Below, piece after piece: positions 1-9,864 of a stretch of 38,727 nt of DNA. The position numbers and the translations under genes are program-made. Origin of the DNA: a bacterium BMS3Abin08 (GTDB taxonomy: Bacteria; Nitrospirota; Thermodesulfovibrionia; Thermodesulfovibrionales; JdFR-85); assembly GCA_002897935.1 (NCBI GenBank), contig BDTA01000021.1, positions 1 to 38,727 of the forward strand. Direction: 5' to 3'. Below the pieces are notes generated by a model that was given only the letters and a program-made list of their open reading frames with translations, did not search any database and had not been told where the DNA came from. How positions within the stretch are numbered: position 1 is the first letter of the stretch; each line of letters begins with the position of its first letter.

Positions 1-1
1 C

Positions 2-280
2 GGGACACCAACGGTCCTTGCAGGTCCTCATCCCAACGTCGTTTATGCCGCTTTTCTGGCTAACGCATTACGGCCTAAAGCCGGCTTCCTGTCCATTATC
101 GGCTCCTACGGGTGGGGAGGCAAGACCGTGGAGATATTGGCAGGGATGATTCCTAATCTTAAAGTGGAAATTATCGAACCTGTTCTTGCCAAAGGCTTGC
201 CGTCGGAGGCCGATTTTAAAGCTCTTGAAGATTTGGCTGTGACCATAGCAGCAAAACACAAAGAGCAGGGTATGAGGTAA
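2..280 (+). CDS. A-type flavoprotein (FprA/rubredoxin:oxygen oxidoreductase family), C-terminal fragment
   Basis: The reading frame is open from the left edge and encodes 92 residues before a TAA stop; the N-terminal part lies outside the window. The visible part looks like the second half of a flavodoxin-like domain: GPHPNVVYAAFLAN, then FLSIIGSYGWGGKTVE, a glycine/aromatic FMN-binding loop characteristic of FprA/ROO-type flavo-diiron proteins, then a C-terminal helix. Family members reduce O2 or NO using electrons from rubredoxin or other carriers, usually as a defence in anaerobes. The di-iron beta-lactamase-like domain would be in the missing part and cannot be checked. A 6-bp hairpin (TTGCAC/GTGCAA) follows the stop without a T-tract, so I do not call it a terminator. 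Confidence 0.75.
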   Translation, partial: GTPTVLAGPHPNVVYAAFLANALRPKAGFLSIIGSYGWGGKTVEILAGMIPNLKVEIIEPVLAKGLPSEADFKALEDLAVTIAAKHKEQGMR

Positions 281-514
281 AACGTTGCACATTATCGTGC
301 AAGGCATATCAATGCCGCATTCAATACGGGGTGGTTACTTTTCCTGATAATTGTTATATAATGAGAAATCAATCGGTTTTAAAATGCCTGCTTGCCGAAA
401 GCCATCGCCTCCCATCGGGTCGTGGAGCGGGTTATCCGCCGGGGAGATATGGATAACAAAAGATACAGGGTGAGGTTTAGGATAAGCAAAAATCGTATGA
501 GAGGAGGAACCGGT

Positions 515-940
515 ATGTTACAGAGAGGGCTTTTTTTCGTAACGATTGCCGTGGCCCTTTTATGGGGCACATTTGCCTTTGCAGGAGTGAATATGCAGGA
601 GGGTTTATGGGAAATAAGCTCGCAAGTAGAAATATCCGGGATGCCGATGCAGATGCCTGTGAGGAAACATACGCAGTGTATAACAAAAAAGAATATAGTG
701 CCGGAGGAACCCAAAAAGGAACAGGAATGTAAGCTTACAGATAGAAGGATAAGTGGCAATACAGTGACATGGGTTGTGAAATGCAGTGGTAAAGAGCCTA
801 TGGAAATGACCGGTAAGATCACTTATTACGGTGACAGTTTCAACGGTGTTATTAAGATGACATCCAGTGATTCACGGAGGGGTAAGGTTAAGATGACAAA
901 CCACCTCAGAGGGAGGCGTATTGGAGCGTGCAAGAAATAA
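515..940 (+). CDS. secreted DUF3617-family protein
   Basis: The product is 141 residues. I chose the ATG at 515 because GAGGAGGA lies 6 nt upstream and the protein then begins with a clean signal peptide (MLQRGLFFVTIAVALLWG, cleavage near AFAG). The frame stays open upstream to 392, but that extension is charged and has no ribosome binding site. The mature part opens with GLWEISSQVEISGMPMQMP followed by a TQCI segment and three further cysteines, which is the DUF3617 pattern. These are small exported proteins of unknown function, probably disulfide-bonded in the periplasm. The gene stands alone, convergent with the minus-strand housekeeping run. Confidence 0.7.
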   Translation: MLQRGLFFVTIAVALLWGTFAFAGVNMQEGLWEISSQVEISGMPMQMPVRKHTQCITKKNIVPEEPKKEQECKLTDRRISGNTVTWVVKCSGKEPMEMTGKITYYGDSFNGVIKMTSSDSRRGKVKMTNHLRGRRIGACKK

Positions 941-977
941 AACCGTATGCTGTGTCATGCCGAATCCTGCATAGTAA

Positions 978-2114
978 TCAGATGAGTATTGTTTTTGGTA
1001 TGCGGAACCCGTTGAATTCAGAGGCGTAGGATACGGTATAAGCCCCGGAGGAGGGTATAAGGAGATGATCCCCGGTTGAGGGCTCCGGCAGGATGATATC
1101 CCTGTCTATGACGTCAAGGCTGTCACAGCTTGGACCTGCGATGATCCATCTTTTCGGTTCGGCCCTGCTCCCCACCACGTAAGAGTATTTTATTCCCCCG
1201 ATACTCTCCATTAAGCCGTTGAATACACCCACATCGATATAGAGCCAGTTTTCATCACCCCTCTTTGCCTTTCCCGTGACCGATGCTACAAACACGCCCG
1301 CATCTCCCACTACAGCCCGGCCCGGTTCGAGGTGTATCATGAGGTCCTCAGGAAATTGCTTTGTTATGAGATCGTTTATCATTTCCTCTATGGCGGGAAT
1401 CCCGATGATATCCCTTCTGTACCTGATTGGATAGCCGCCGCCTAAGTTCAGGAGATTCAGACTGAGTCCTTTTTCTCCGGCCTTTATCCAGAGTGTCTTT
1501 ACCTTGTCAAGGGCGGTGCTCCAGTTATATATGTTTGTGCATTGGGACCCCACGTGGAAGGTGATTCCAGCAGGGTTCAGGCCCTTTTCCCCGGCATACA
1601 AGAGAAGATCTAAGGCCCTATCAGGTTCTACGCCGAATTTTTTGCTTAGCGGCCATTCGCTTCCCTCATTGGGAACCGTGAGTCTCACGTAAACATTGGA
1701 GGAAGGCGCTATCCTGGAGATCTTGTCTACCTCCTCGGTTGAATCAAAGGCAAAGTATGTGATCCCGTAAGAGAACGCCTCCTCTATGAAGTGCGGGTTC
1801 TTTACGGGGTTGGAGGAGATTATCCTCTCAGGGGATACTCCCAAGGTCTTAAGTATATGCAGCTCTCCTTCAGAGGCAATCTCAAAGTTTAACCCAAGGG
1901 AATCGATAAGCCTTACAACCTCTATCCCGGGATGTGCCTTGACGGCATAAAAACATTTTGAATTATTAATCCCTCCCCCAATCAATCCTGCTTTTTTGCC
2001 GACAACATCCCTGTCCAGGAGGAGATAGGGTGTTTGTTCCTCAGAGGTCGCAAGAAAATTCAGGATCTTTTGCCATGTTAAAGGGGATATTGAAGAGTGG
2101 ATATTTTTTTTCAT
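978..2114 (-). CDS. ornithine/lysine decarboxylase-like PLP enzyme (fold III)
   Basis: This 378-residue protein belongs to the alanine-racemase-fold (group IV) decarboxylases. FYAVKAHPG near the N-terminus carries the PLP lysine. HVGSQC, the glycine loop NLGGGYP and EPGRAVV form the phosphate and cofactor site, and GPSCDSLDVI near the C-terminus has the cysteine/aspartate pair typical of ornithine decarboxylase. DVGVFNGLMES also matches ODC rather than diaminopimelate decarboxylase. The likely reaction is ornithine to putrescine plus CO2 in the cytoplasm; lysine or a carboxy-polyamine as substrate cannot be excluded. It is the last gene of the tlyA run and starts 12 nt after the 229-residue gene's stop, so the genes are probably co-transcribed. 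Confidence 0.82.
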   Translation of the reverse strand: MKKNIHSSISPLTWQKILNFLATSEEQTPYLLLDRDVVGKKAGLIGGGINNSKCFYAVKAHPGIEVVRLIDSLGLNFEIASEGELHILKTLGVSPERIISSNPVKNPHFIEEAFSYGITYFAFDSTEEVDKISRIAPSSNVYVRLTVPNEGSEWPLSKKFGVEPDRALDLLLYAGEKGLNPAGITFHVGSQCTNIYNWSTALDKVKTLWIKAGEKGLSLNLLNLGGGYPIRYRRDIIGIPAIEEMINDLITKQFPEDLMIHLEPGRAVVGDAGVFVASVTGKAKRGDENWLYIDVGVFNGLMESIGGIKYSYVVGSRAEPKRWIIAGPSCDSLDVIDRDIILPEPSTGDHLLIPSSGAYTVSYASEFNGFRIPKTILI

Positions 2115-2126
2115 GGGAAGACTCTG

Positions 2127-2816
2127 CTATTGTTTTTTCATCTTGATATATCTTTTTATTGCATCTCTGACGGCTATGGAAATATTCTTGTTCTTCTCAA
2201 GTATGACCAGGTCGTGAAACCTGACACGTGAAATGTAAGGCATGGAGATGCCCGGCGGTGTCTTTGGATTGGAAACAAGGGAGTACAGTATGGGGTATTT
2301 CCTGATCCAGTCGCGCTTTTTTGATATGTATCTCAGTGCATCTTCAGGGACAGAGGGGTTTCTGGCTATAATCTCCACTTCTCCCTCTGTGAGTTTGGGA
2401 TTTTCCAGGACCTTCAGGACCACTTCCCTGTTCGGATCACGTATAAGAATGTTTCGGAGTTCCTTGCCACCCTTGAGTGCCAGATGTATCTTTTCTCCGA
2501 TAGTCAATCTCTGGATACGTTGAAGGATCCTTTCCGGACTCTGCATTTTTGCATGCTCAGCCTCTTCGGGGGCAGGGGTTTTTCCCAATGCCCTGGAGGT
2601 TACCACGGGCAGGCTCAGCAGGGTCGCTGCCTCTTTATGAACAGAATCCGGTGTTCCGGGATGCTCATAGATAATTCTGAGGACTGCAGGCTTTTGCCTG
2701 TTTGCCTGAAGGATTTCAGCGGATACATCGTTGTCGGAAGGATAATCAAGGAGCATCCTGATTACATCTTCAGAGGCGATGGAGAAATCAATACCTATAA
2801 GTCTGTCTTCATCCAT
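2127..2816 (-). CDS. hypothetical helical-repeat protein (HEAT-like)
   Basis: I do not recognise a named family for this 229-residue soluble protein. It is almost entirely predicted helix and contains short repeating units of the type VLRIIYEHPGTPDSV, NILIRDPNREVVLKVLENP and VEIIARNPSVPEDALRYI, each with an N-P turn after a helix. This resembles HEAT/leucine-rich-variant repeat scaffolds. There is no signal peptide, membrane segment or catalytic motif. The start overlaps the end of tlyA by 8 nt, indicating translational coupling, and the decarboxylase gene follows after 12 nt. A binding or scaffold role is only inferred. Confidence 0.7.
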   Translation of the reverse strand: MDEDRLIGIDFSIASEDVIRMLLDYPSDNDVSAEILQANRQKPAVLRIIYEHPGTPDSVHKEAATLLSLPVVTSRALGKTPAPEEAEHAKMQSPERILQRIQRLTIGEKIHLALKGGKELRNILIRDPNREVVLKVLENPKLTEGEVEIIARNPSVPEDALRYISKKRDWIRKYPILYSLVSNPKTPPGISMPYISRVRFHDLVILEKNKNISIAVRDAIKRYIKMKKQ

Positions 2817-3537
2817 TTATCAAAACAAAATATTCAATGTTGCCTTTCTGCCCCCTGAGGGTTGACTCAAAAGGGCCCTCAACATACAGTCCCATGGACT
2901 TTATCTGATCGACTATTCTGTTAACCGCATTTTCTCTCTTTTCACTGTCCCTGATTACACCCCCCTTTTCTATCTCACTCTTACCGACTTCGAACTGTGG
3001 CTTAACCAAGGCAAGGATCTTTCCACCCCTCTTCAGAAATTGAAGTGCCGCCGGAATTACTTTCAGTAGAGATATAAATGAGACGTCTATCGTAACAAAA
3101 TCCATCTCTTCGGGTATAGCCTCTTTTGTGAGATGTCTTATGTTGGTCCTTTCGAGGACTATGACACGGGGGTCGTTTCTGAGCTTCCAGGAGAGTTGGC
3201 CGTACCCTACGTCGACAGCATAGACCTTTTTTGCTCCCCCCTGTAGCATACAGTCCGTGAATCCCCCTGTTGAAGCCCCGACATCCAATGTGACCGCACC
3301 TTCAATATTAACCGAGAAATAATCCAGCGCCCCTTTCAGCTTAAGCCCCCCCCTGCTTACATAGGGAAGATCGTTTCCCCTGAGATCTATCCTGCTTTCA
3401 GTGTCAACAGGTGTCCCGGCCTTTGTTACGGGATGACCGTCAACAAAGACCTTTTTCCCCATGATCAAGGCCTTTGCCCGTTCCCGTGACTGGACCAGCC
3501 CCCTCAGAACAAGAATTTTATCAAGTCTTTCCTTCAC
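2809..3537 (-). CDS. tlyA: TlyA-family rRNA 2'-O-methyltransferase
   Basis: The 242-residue protein has an N-terminal S4 RNA-binding domain (about residues 1-65, RLDKILVLRGLVQSRERAK and KVFVDG) followed by an FtsJ-type Rossmann methyltransferase. LDVGASTGGFTDCMLQ is the SAM-binding motif I, DFVTIDVSFISL carries the catalytic aspartate and LALVKPQFE the catalytic lysine. Family members methylate ribose in 16S and/or 23S rRNA and are often misnamed hemolysin A. The start is GTG with GGAG 7 nt upstream. The gene follows dxs at 88 nt; a dxs-tlyA neighbourhood is common in bacteria. Confidence 0.92.
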   Translation of the reverse strand: MKERLDKILVLRGLVQSRERAKALIMGKKVFVDGHPVTKAGTPVDTESRIDLRGNDLPYVSRGGLKLKGALDYFSVNIEGAVTLDVGASTGGFTDCMLQGGAKKVYAVDVGYGQLSWKLRNDPRVIVLERTNIRHLTKEAIPEEMDFVTIDVSFISLLKVIPAALQFLKRGGKILALVKPQFEVGKSEIEKGGVIRDSEKRENAVNRIVDQIKSMGLYVEGPFESTLRGQKGNIEYFVLING

Positions 3538-3625
3538 CCTGTGACTCCGGTTTAAGTCCTGAAATCAGGAGAATTCACAGCTCATCAGCTTGAAAACAAA
3601 AAAGGGGCAGCTTCCCGAAGGTGAG

Positions 3626-5500
3626 TTACTTCTTCACTTTCCCTTCAAACATGGATGAGGCGGTAATGTAAATTCCCTCTTCATCGAGATTCAGCAGTTT
3701 CCGCAGGGTGGGCTGTGAACCATGTTCCACAAAGATGTCGGGGACACCAAGTATCCTTACATCGGTATCCTTAAGACCCATATTAACAAAATGCTCAAGA
3801 ACCGATGAGCCAAAACCCCCTGAAACGGCATTCTCTTCAACGGTGAGTATATGCCGGTGTTTGGTGGCAATCCTGTAAAGCATCTCGCTGTCGATCGGTT
3901 TGACGAACCTTGCGTTTACTACCGTGGGACATGTGCCGGAGTCCCTTAGCCTGAGGGCCGCCCTGTAGGCGGGATAAACCATGTTGCCAACTGCAAGAAT
4001 GGCTAAGTCTTCCCCTTCCAGTAGTATCTCGCTTTCACCTAAATGAATGGGTTGCGCGGTGTTGTCAAAACGTTCGATACACCTGCCCCGTGGAAATCTT
4101 ATTGCCACGGGTTTTTTGAGGGCCAGGGCAAACTCAAGCATTGATTTCAGCTCTTCTCCGTTCTTCGGCGCCATAAAAACGAGGTTGGGAATATGTCTGA
4201 GATAGCTGATATCGAAGATCCCGTGATGGGTGGGGCCGTCGTCACCAACAATACCTGCCCTGTCTACGGCAAAGACAACAGGCAGGTTCTGCAGGCATAC
4301 ATCGTGTATGATTTCGTCATAGGCCCTTTGAAGAAAGGTGGAATATATTGCCACAACAGGCTGGTAGCCTTCAGCGGCAAGGCCTGCTGAGAAAGTTACG
4401 GCATGAGGCTCTGCAATGCCCACATCAAAGAATCTCCCGGGGAAGGCCCGGGAAAATGATTCCAGCCCGGTCCCCTCGGTCATGGCCGCCACTACGGCTA
4501 CAACCCTTTCATTTGCCCCTGCCAGTTCCGTCAGGGTGTCACCAAAGACCTTGCTGTATGCCAGGGTGTCCTTTTTCCCCTTCGGAGATCCTGTTTCGAG
4601 TTCAAAAGGACCGATCCCGTGGAAGCACGAAGGATCCTTTTCCGAGAACTCGTAACCCTTCCCCTTTTTTGTAATAACATGGACGAGGACCGGTTCAGAG
4701 GGGTCTTTTACTTTTTTAAAAGTCTCTAAAAGGAGTTCGATGTTGTATCCGTCGATTGGACCAATATAGTTAAAGCCAAGTTCTTCAAAAAACTGACCCG
4801 GCAGAAAGAAACCCTTAAGGGTCTCTTCAACCTTCTGTGCAAAACGGGACATCCTGTCACCAAATCTCGGGATGGTTGCGAGTAAGGCCTTTGTGTCTTT
4901 TTTGAACCTCCTGTAAATCTCCCCGGTAAGAATCTTGTTGAGATAACTGGAAAGTGCCCCAACATTTTTTGAGATGGACATCTCATTGTCATTGAGAACC
5001 ACAATCATGGGTACCCTTAAATGCCCGGCGTTGTTCAGCCCCTCAAAGGCAAGACCTGCGGTCATGGCCCCGTCACCAATTACAGCGATCACATTATAAT
5101 CATCCCCGCTTAATTGTCTGGCGGTTGCGATGCCGAGGGCCGCTGATATCGAGGTGGAACTGTGTCCCGTACCGAAGCTGTCATGGGGGCTCTCCGACAT
5201 CTTTGGAAAGCCGGAAATCCCTTTATACTGCCTCAGGGTATCGAAGTTCGACTCACGCCCGGTGATCAGCTTATGAGTATAAGACTGATGACCCACATCC
5301 CATATTATCTTGTCCACAGGGGAGTCAAATACATAGTGGAGGGCAAGGGTAAGCTCAATTACCCCGAGGTTGGAGGCAAGGTGTCCTCCTGTACAGGAGA
5401 CGGTGTTTATAATCCTCTGGCGTATCTCATCGGCAAGAGAGGTCAGTTCATCAGGGGTTAGTTGTTTTATATCCTCCGGGCCACTAATATCGTTAAGCAT
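3626..5500 (-). CDS. dxs: 1-deoxy-D-xylulose-5-phosphate synthase
   Basis: The enzyme condenses pyruvate and glyceraldehyde 3-phosphate to DXP, the first step of the MEP isoprenoid pathway. From the ATG at 5500 the product is 624 residues, usual for the family, and starts MLNDISGPEDIKQL like other DXS proteins. An upstream in-frame TTG at 5557 (GAAGGA 7 nt before) would add 19 residues and is possible. Visible motifs are GHQSYTHKLITGR, the thiamine-diphosphate motif GDGAMTAG ending in NN, DRAGIVGDDGPTHHG of the transketolase pyrimidine domain, and a C-terminal transketolase domain (VEENAVSGGFGS). ispA lies upstream on the same strand, so two isoprenoid genes are neighbours. Confidence 0.95.
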   Translation of the reverse strand: MLNDISGPEDIKQLTPDELTSLADEIRQRIINTVSCTGGHLASNLGVIELTLALHYVFDSPVDKIIWDVGHQSYTHKLITGRESNFDTLRQYKGISGFPKMSESPHDSFGTGHSSTSISAALGIATARQLSGDDYNVIAVIGDGAMTAGLAFEGLNNAGHLRVPMIVVLNDNEMSISKNVGALSSYLNKILTGEIYRRFKKDTKALLATIPRFGDRMSRFAQKVEETLKGFFLPGQFFEELGFNYIGPIDGYNIELLLETFKKVKDPSEPVLVHVITKKGKGYEFSEKDPSCFHGIGPFELETGSPKGKKDTLAYSKVFGDTLTELAGANERVVAVVAAMTEGTGLESFSRAFPGRFFDVGIAEPHAVTFSAGLAAEGYQPVVAIYSTFLQRAYDEIIHDVCLQNLPVVFAVDRAGIVGDDGPTHHGIFDISYLRHIPNLVFMAPKNGEELKSMLEFALALKKPVAIRFPRGRCIERFDNTAQPIHLGESEILLEGEDLAILAVGNMVYPAYRAALRLRDSGTCPTVVNARFVKPIDSEMLYRIATKHRHILTVEENAVSGGFGSSVLEHFVNMGLKDTDVRILGVPDIFVEHGSQPTLRKLLNLDEEGIYITASSMFEGKVKK

Positions 5501-5643
5501 ATTGATCCCTTTTAAAATAGTTCCCTGTTTGGTATTTAGGTTGAATTGTCCGCTCAAGAGACATCCTTCAACTACACCGGCTTTTTTTTACGGAAAAACC
5601 AATAATGTATATTATAACCTAAAATGGATGTAATAGTTCACAG

Positions 5644-5692
5644 GGTATCTTAGATACCGGTGAAGGAGACAGGAGACAGGAGACAGGAGTCA
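5644..5692. repeat. small hairpin and 7-bp tandem repeat upstream of dxs
   Basis: GGTATC/GATACC form a 6-bp stem with a 3-nt loop (5644-5658). Directly after it, 5665-5692 holds four head-to-tail copies of the 7-mer GGAGACA, the last changed to GGAGTCA. The array sits in the 289-nt gap between ispA and dxs. It could vary by slippage; no function is evident. Confidence 0.7.
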
Positions 5693-5789
5693 GAATGAAA
5701 GAGGAGGTGAGAAAAGAAGCAGCGTAGTCTACAATGCCGGAAGGCCGGCTGTAAACGCTTTTAGTGGCTACCGCAGCTGAATTATAGAG

Positions 5790-6671
5790 TTATTGTGTTC
5801 TTTTTAGGATATACTTTGCTATTTCCGTTAAATAAAAGGCCCTGTCACCAATCGTTTTCACGGCAGTCAACGCCGCCTCGATCAGTTCGGATGCAGCAGC
5901 CTTTGATCTCTCTATACCGTGGAGGGCAGGGTAGGTCATCTTGCCCCTTTCACTGTCGGTGCCCGTCCTCTTACCAAGATCTTTTTCATCACCTGTCACA
6001 TCGAGTATATCGTCCACGATCTGGAAGGCCAACCCAACATTTTCGCCATATGTTGAAATGGCCTCATATACGGAAGGCGGCGACCCCGCAAGGATGGGAG
6101 ATATCTGCACCGATGCGGCAATCATTGCCCCTGTCTTGTGCGTATGGATAAAATGGACGGTCCTTGGATCAGGCGTCCGGCCTTCGGAAAGTATGTCTTC
6201 AGCCTGGCCACCTACCATTCCACGAGTACCGGCGGCATTTGCCAGAACACGGAGAGCCGACAACAAGGAGGGACTCTTAAACCGGTCTCCTTCAGTGAAC
6301 ATGGTAAAGGCCTCCGTTAACAGTGCGTCACCTGCAAGGATTGCGATTGCATCACCAAAGACCTTATGATTTGTCGGCTTTCCCCTGCGGAAATCGTCGT
6401 TATCCATTGCAGGAAGGTCGTCGTGTATCAGGGAATAGGTATGAACCAGCTCGATAGCAGCTGCCTGGGGGAGGATGTCTTCAGATTTGCCCCCGCATGC
6501 CTCAAAAGAGGCGATCGTGAGTATGGGGCGTATCCTTTTACCGCCTGCAAACAGAGAGTATGTTACTGATTGATACAGTCTTTCAGGCTGGAAGGGTACC
6601 GAGAAATAATCCTTGAGGTAGTCGTTGACCTGATTCCTCTTTTTTGCCAAATACTCCTTCAGGGTCATCAC
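5790..6671 (-). CDS. ispA: farnesyl/geranylgeranyl diphosphate synthase
   Basis: The 293-residue protein is a short-chain trans-prenyl diphosphate synthase. It shows GGKRIRP, the first aspartate-rich motif DDLPAMDNDDFRRG, the GDALLTEAF region and the second motif DDILDVTGD followed by GKRTGTD. It adds isopentenyl diphosphate to allylic primers to make C15 (possibly C20) chains for quinones and cell-wall carriers. The start is a GTG directly abutting the guaA stop, or the ATG one codon later, so translation is probably coupled to guaA. Whether the product is C15 or C20 cannot be decided by reading. Confidence 0.92.
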   Translation of the reverse strand: MMTLKEYLAKKRNQVNDYLKDYFSVPFQPERLYQSVTYSLFAGGKRIRPILTIASFEACGGKSEDILPQAAAIELVHTYSLIHDDLPAMDNDDFRRGKPTNHKVFGDAIAILAGDALLTEAFTMFTEGDRFKSPSLLSALRVLANAAGTRGMVGGQAEDILSEGRTPDPRTVHFIHTHKTGAMIAASVQISPILAGSPPSVYEAISTYGENVGLAFQIVDDILDVTGDEKDLGKRTGTDSERGKMTYPALHGIERSKAAASELIEAALTAVKTIGDRAFYLTEIAKYILKRTQ

Positions 6672-8210
6672 TTATTCCCATTCTATGGTACCAGGTGGTT
6701 TTGAACTGATATCATAGACCACACGGTTAATGCCGCGAACCTCATTAATAATCCGGTTGGAGATTGTACCGAGCACATCATTGGGGATCTTCGCCCAATC
6801 GGCTGTCATCCCGTCAAGGCTTGTAACCGCCCTTACAGATAGGGCAAACTCATAGGTCCTTTCGTCTCCCATTACCCCTACGCTTCTTACGGGAAGTAAC
6901 ACTGCAAAGGCCTGCCAGATATCCCTGTAGAGACCTGCCTTTTTGATTTCCTCCAGGACTATGGCATCTGCCTCACGCAAAAGGGCCAGTTTCATGTCGG
7001 TAACTTCACCGAGGCACCTGATTGCCAGGCCGGGTCCGGGGAAGGGATGTCTCCAACTGATCTCCTCGGGCAATCCAAGTTCCTCGCCGAGTTCCCGTAC
7101 TTCATCCTTGAAGAGTTCCCTTAAAGGTTCAATCAGGGTAAGCTTCATAACATCAGGAAGACCACCAACGTTATGGTGGGATTTAATAGTTGCGGAAGGG
7201 CCTTTAAAGGAAATGCTTTCTATTACATCGGGATACAGGGTTCCCTGAGCCAGGAACTTGACATCCTTCAATTTTCCCGCCTCTTCTTCAAAAACCTTGA
7301 TGAATTCATTCCCTATGACCTTTCTTTTCTTTTCCGGATCCGTTACCCCCTTCAGTACCTCCAGAAACCGGTCCTTTGCATTTATTGAAAGTAACTTGAG
7401 ATGGAAATGCCTCTGGAAGGTGTCTTCCACCTTTTTTCTCTCTCCTTTTCTTAACAGGCCGTTGTCTACGAAGATGCAGGTAAGTCTGTCGCCGATGGCC
7501 TTGTGTACAAGGAGTGCAGTGACAGCAGAATCCACCCCGCCACTTAATGCGCAGATCACCCTGCCGTCTCCAACACGGCTTCTTATATCTGCCATAGTCC
7601 ATTCTATAAAGGAGGTCATCTGCCAGGTCTGGCTGCATTGACAGATACGGACTACAAAATTATGGATTATCCTCTTTCCCTCGTGGGTATGGACAACTTC
7701 GGGATGGAACTGAAGGGCATAGAGTTTTCTGTCATGGTTCGCCATGGCGGCAATCGGGGAGTTTTCACTATGTGCAATGGGGGTAAATCCATCAGGGCAT
7801 TTCTCTATCCTGTCTGCGTGGCTCATCCAGACAACCGAATGCCCGGAGATTCCCCAAAGGAGGTCCCTGTCATCGTCTATTATGATCTCGGCCCGGCCGT
7901 ACTCACGTCTGTGAGACTTCATCACCTCACCGTTGAGGAGGTAGGCCATCAGCTGCATGCCGTAGCAGATCCCGAGCACCGGAACGCCGAGGTTGAAAAT
8001 CTCCCTGCTGGGTATCGGGGCTCCTTTTTCGAATACGCTTGAAGGGCCGCCGGAGAGAATAATCCCCTTTGGGTCGAACTCCCGGATCCTGTCTATAGAG
8101 ACATTATAGGGCAGGATTTCTGAGTAGACTTTTGTTTCTCTTACCCTGCGGGCAATAAGCTGGGTATACTGGGAGCCGAAATCAAGTACAAGAATCTTTT
8201 CTCTTACCAT
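6672..8210 (-). CDS. guaA: GMP synthase (glutamine-hydrolysing)
   Basis: The 512-residue enzyme makes GMP from XMP, ATP and glutamine. The N-terminal class I amidotransferase domain has the nucleophile in [10 protein letters not shown] and the His/Glu pair in [10 protein letters not shown]. The ATP pyrophosphatase domain has the PP-loop LSGGVDSAV, and the C-terminal dimerisation domain contains [16 protein letters not shown] and ends in GTIEWE, the canonical GuaA terminus. Length and motifs are complete. It lies 113 nt downstream of guaB on the same strand, giving both steps from IMP to GMP together. Confidence 0.97.
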   Translation of the reverse strand: MVREKILVLDFGSQYTQLIARRVRETKVYSEILPYNVSIDRIREFDPKGIILSGGPSSVFEKGAPIPSREIFNLGVPVLGICYGMQLMAYLLNGEVMKSHRREYGRAEIIIDDDRDLLWGISGHSVVWMSHADRIEKCPDGFTPIAHSENSPIAAMANHDRKLYALQFHPEVVHTHEGKRIIHNFVVRICQCSQTWQMTSFIEWTMADIRSRVGDGRVICALSGGVDSAVTALLVHKAIGDRLTCIFVDNGLLRKGERKKVEDTFQRHFHLKLLSINAKDRFLEVLKGVTDPEKKRKVIGNEFIKVFEEEAGKLKDVKFLAQGTLYPDVIESISFKGPSATIKSHHNVGGLPDVMKLTLIEPLRELFKDEVRELGEELGLPEEISWRHPFPGPGLAIRCLGEVTDMKLALLREADAIVLEEIKKAGLYRDIWQAFAVLLPVRSVGVMGDERTYEFALSVRAVTSLDGMTADWAKIPNDVLGTISNRIINEVRGINRVVYDISSKPPGTIEWE

Positions 8211-8233
8211 AGCGATTAATGCTTATGTCAGAA

Positions 8234-8263
8234 GTCAAGCTCTCCGGCCAAAAGGCGGAGCTT
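8234..8263. repeat. dispersed repeat forming a bulged hairpin, guaB-guaA gap
   Basis: The stretch beginning GTCAAGCTCTCCGGCCAAAA pairs with GGCGGAGCTT just downstream to form a bulged stem with an AAAA loop. The same 21 nt recur exactly at 24158-24178, and with one mismatch in inverted orientation at 26739-26758. No T-tract follows in the guaB direction, so it is a dispersed repeat rather than a clear terminator. Confidence 0.6.
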
Positions 8264-8323
8264 GCCAATGTAGAAAATGTAAGGGGGCCTTTTGTCCAGA
8301 CCATGAAATTGCCACCCCAACAC

Positions 8324-9784
8324 CTACCGGTCAGTACTGTAATTGGGTGATTCCTTGGTAATAATCACATCGTGTACATGGCTTTCCTTGAGGCCGGCAT
8401 TCGTTATCTGTATAAACCTGGTTTTCTTTTTCATTTCCGCCATGTTTTTGCATCCACAGTATCCCATGCCCGACTTGAGACCACCTATCAACTGGTGTAC
8501 GCTATTGGAGACAGGTCCCTTGTAAGGAACACGGCCCTCAACGCCTTCAGGAACGAGCTTGGATGTCTCAACCTCCTCCTGGCCATATCTGTCCCGTGTG
8601 CCCTGCGTCATTGCCCCGATGGAGCCCATTCCACGATAGACCTTGTAGCTCCGTCCCTGAAAGAGGATAATCTCACCAGGGGATTCATCGGTACCGGCAA
8701 AGAGGCTTCCAATCATAACGGAGTGTGCGCCCGATGCAATGGCCTTTGTAATATCACCGGAGTGTTTTATTCCACCATCCGCAATCAGAGGTATCGAGAG
8801 TTTCCCTGCAACTGAATAACACTCCTTGATTGCAGTCAGCTGTGGAACACCGGCGCCGGCCACAACACGTGTGGTGCAGATAGAGCCGGGACCGATACCA
8901 ACCTTTATGGCATTGGCTCCTGCTTCAATCAGGTCCCTGGCACCCTCTTTGGTTGCAACGTTCCCTGCTATTATATCGATATCGTATTTCTTCTTGAGGT
9001 CCTTTAATGTCTTCAGAACTGCATTGCTATGCCCATGTGCCGTATCTATCACCAATACGTCAACTCCGGCCTTGACGAGCAGTTCCGCCCGTTCAACGGC
9101 ATCATTCCCCACGCCTACAGCAGCCCCGACACGGAGACGGCCAACTGAATCCTTACAGGCGTCAGGGTACTTTCTCCTTTTTTCTATATCCTTGATAGTT
9201 ATGAGGCCTTTCAGGTTTCTGTTTTTATCGACGATGGGCAGCTTTTCGATCTTGTACTTATGGAGAATTCCCTTTGCTTCATCGAGGGTTATATTCTCCT
9301 CGGCAGTGATAAGACCTTTTTTGGTCATCACATCCTTGACCTTTCGCTCCATCCTTGTCTCAAACCTCAGATCCCTGTTTGTCAGGATCCCTACAAGCTT
9401 CCCCTTAACGGTAACGGGAACTCCCGAGATCTTGTATCTTTCCATAAGGGAAAGTGCATCGAGGATAGGGGCATCGGGTAATACGGTTATGGGGTCGATT
9501 ATCATTCCGCTTTCAGACTTCTTGACCTTATCGACTTCAAAGGCCTGCTTTTCGGGGGACATTGCGCGGTGTATGAACCCGATTCCCCCCTCTCTTGCAA
9601 TTGCAATTGCAAGTGATGCCGTTGTAACGGTATCCATTGCAGCACTTACAATCGGTATTTTCAGCTGGATGTTTGGTGTAAGATTTGTGGTTACATCAAC
9701 ATCCTTAGGGGTTACATCGGATTTTGCCGGAAGAAGCAGAACATCATCAAAGGTCAACCCGACCGGAACATCTTTTTGAAGCAT
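8324..9784 (-). CDS. guaB: IMP dehydrogenase
   Basis: The enzyme oxidises IMP to XMP with NAD+, the committed step to guanine nucleotides. It is 486 residues from the ATG at 9784, which has GAGG 5 nt upstream; a GTG two codons earlier is less well placed. The TIM-barrel catalytic domain is interrupted by two CBS domains (about residues 90-205: [26 protein letters not shown] and [21 protein letters not shown]). The catalytic cysteine lies in [18 protein letters not shown] and the flap in [11 protein letters not shown]. Length and motifs are complete. It heads the minus-strand run, and the IS element lies about 80 bp upstream of its start. Confidence 0.97.
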   Translation of the reverse strand: MLQKDVPVGLTFDDVLLLPAKSDVTPKDVDVTTNLTPNIQLKIPIVSAAMDTVTTASLAIAIAREGGIGFIHRAMSPEKQAFEVDKVKKSESGMIIDPITVLPDAPILDALSLMERYKISGVPVTVKGKLVGILTNRDLRFETRMERKVKDVMTKKGLITAEENITLDEAKGILHKYKIEKLPIVDKNRNLKGLITIKDIEKRRKYPDACKDSVGRLRVGAAVGVGNDAVERAELLVKAGVDVLVIDTAHGHSNAVLKTLKDLKKKYDIDIIAGNVATKEGARDLIEAGANAIKVGIGPGSICTTRVVAGAGVPQLTAIKECYSVAGKLSIPLIADGGIKHSGDITKAIASGAHSVMIGSLFAGTDESPGEIILFQGRSYKVYRGMGSIGAMTQGTRDRYGQEEVETSKLVPEGVEGRVPYKGPVSNSVHQLIGGLKSGMGYCGCKNMAEMKKKTRFIQITNAGLKESHVHDVIITKESPNYSTDR

Positions 9785-9864
9785 TGGCACCTCATGAATT
9801 TATTGAAATAATCAAAAATATTAACATTATCCCCAAGGTTAAAGCAACTTGAACATCCTAACCG

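Noticed and set aside
281-305. TTGCAC/GTGCAA hairpin after the flavoprotein gene as a terminator
   Set aside because: The stem is only 6 bp and no T-tract follows.
392-514. Upstream extension of the DUF3617 frame
   Set aside because: It has no ribosome binding site and would bury the signal peptide; the ATG at 515 has an excellent site.
5665-5692. Short tandem repeat that could suggest a CRISPR array
   Set aside because: The unit is only 7 bp with no spacers; it is a simple tandem repeat.
8826-9779. Long open frame (317 codons) on the plus strand within guaB
   Set aside because: It is the antisense shadow of guaB, whose protein is full length and well conserved.
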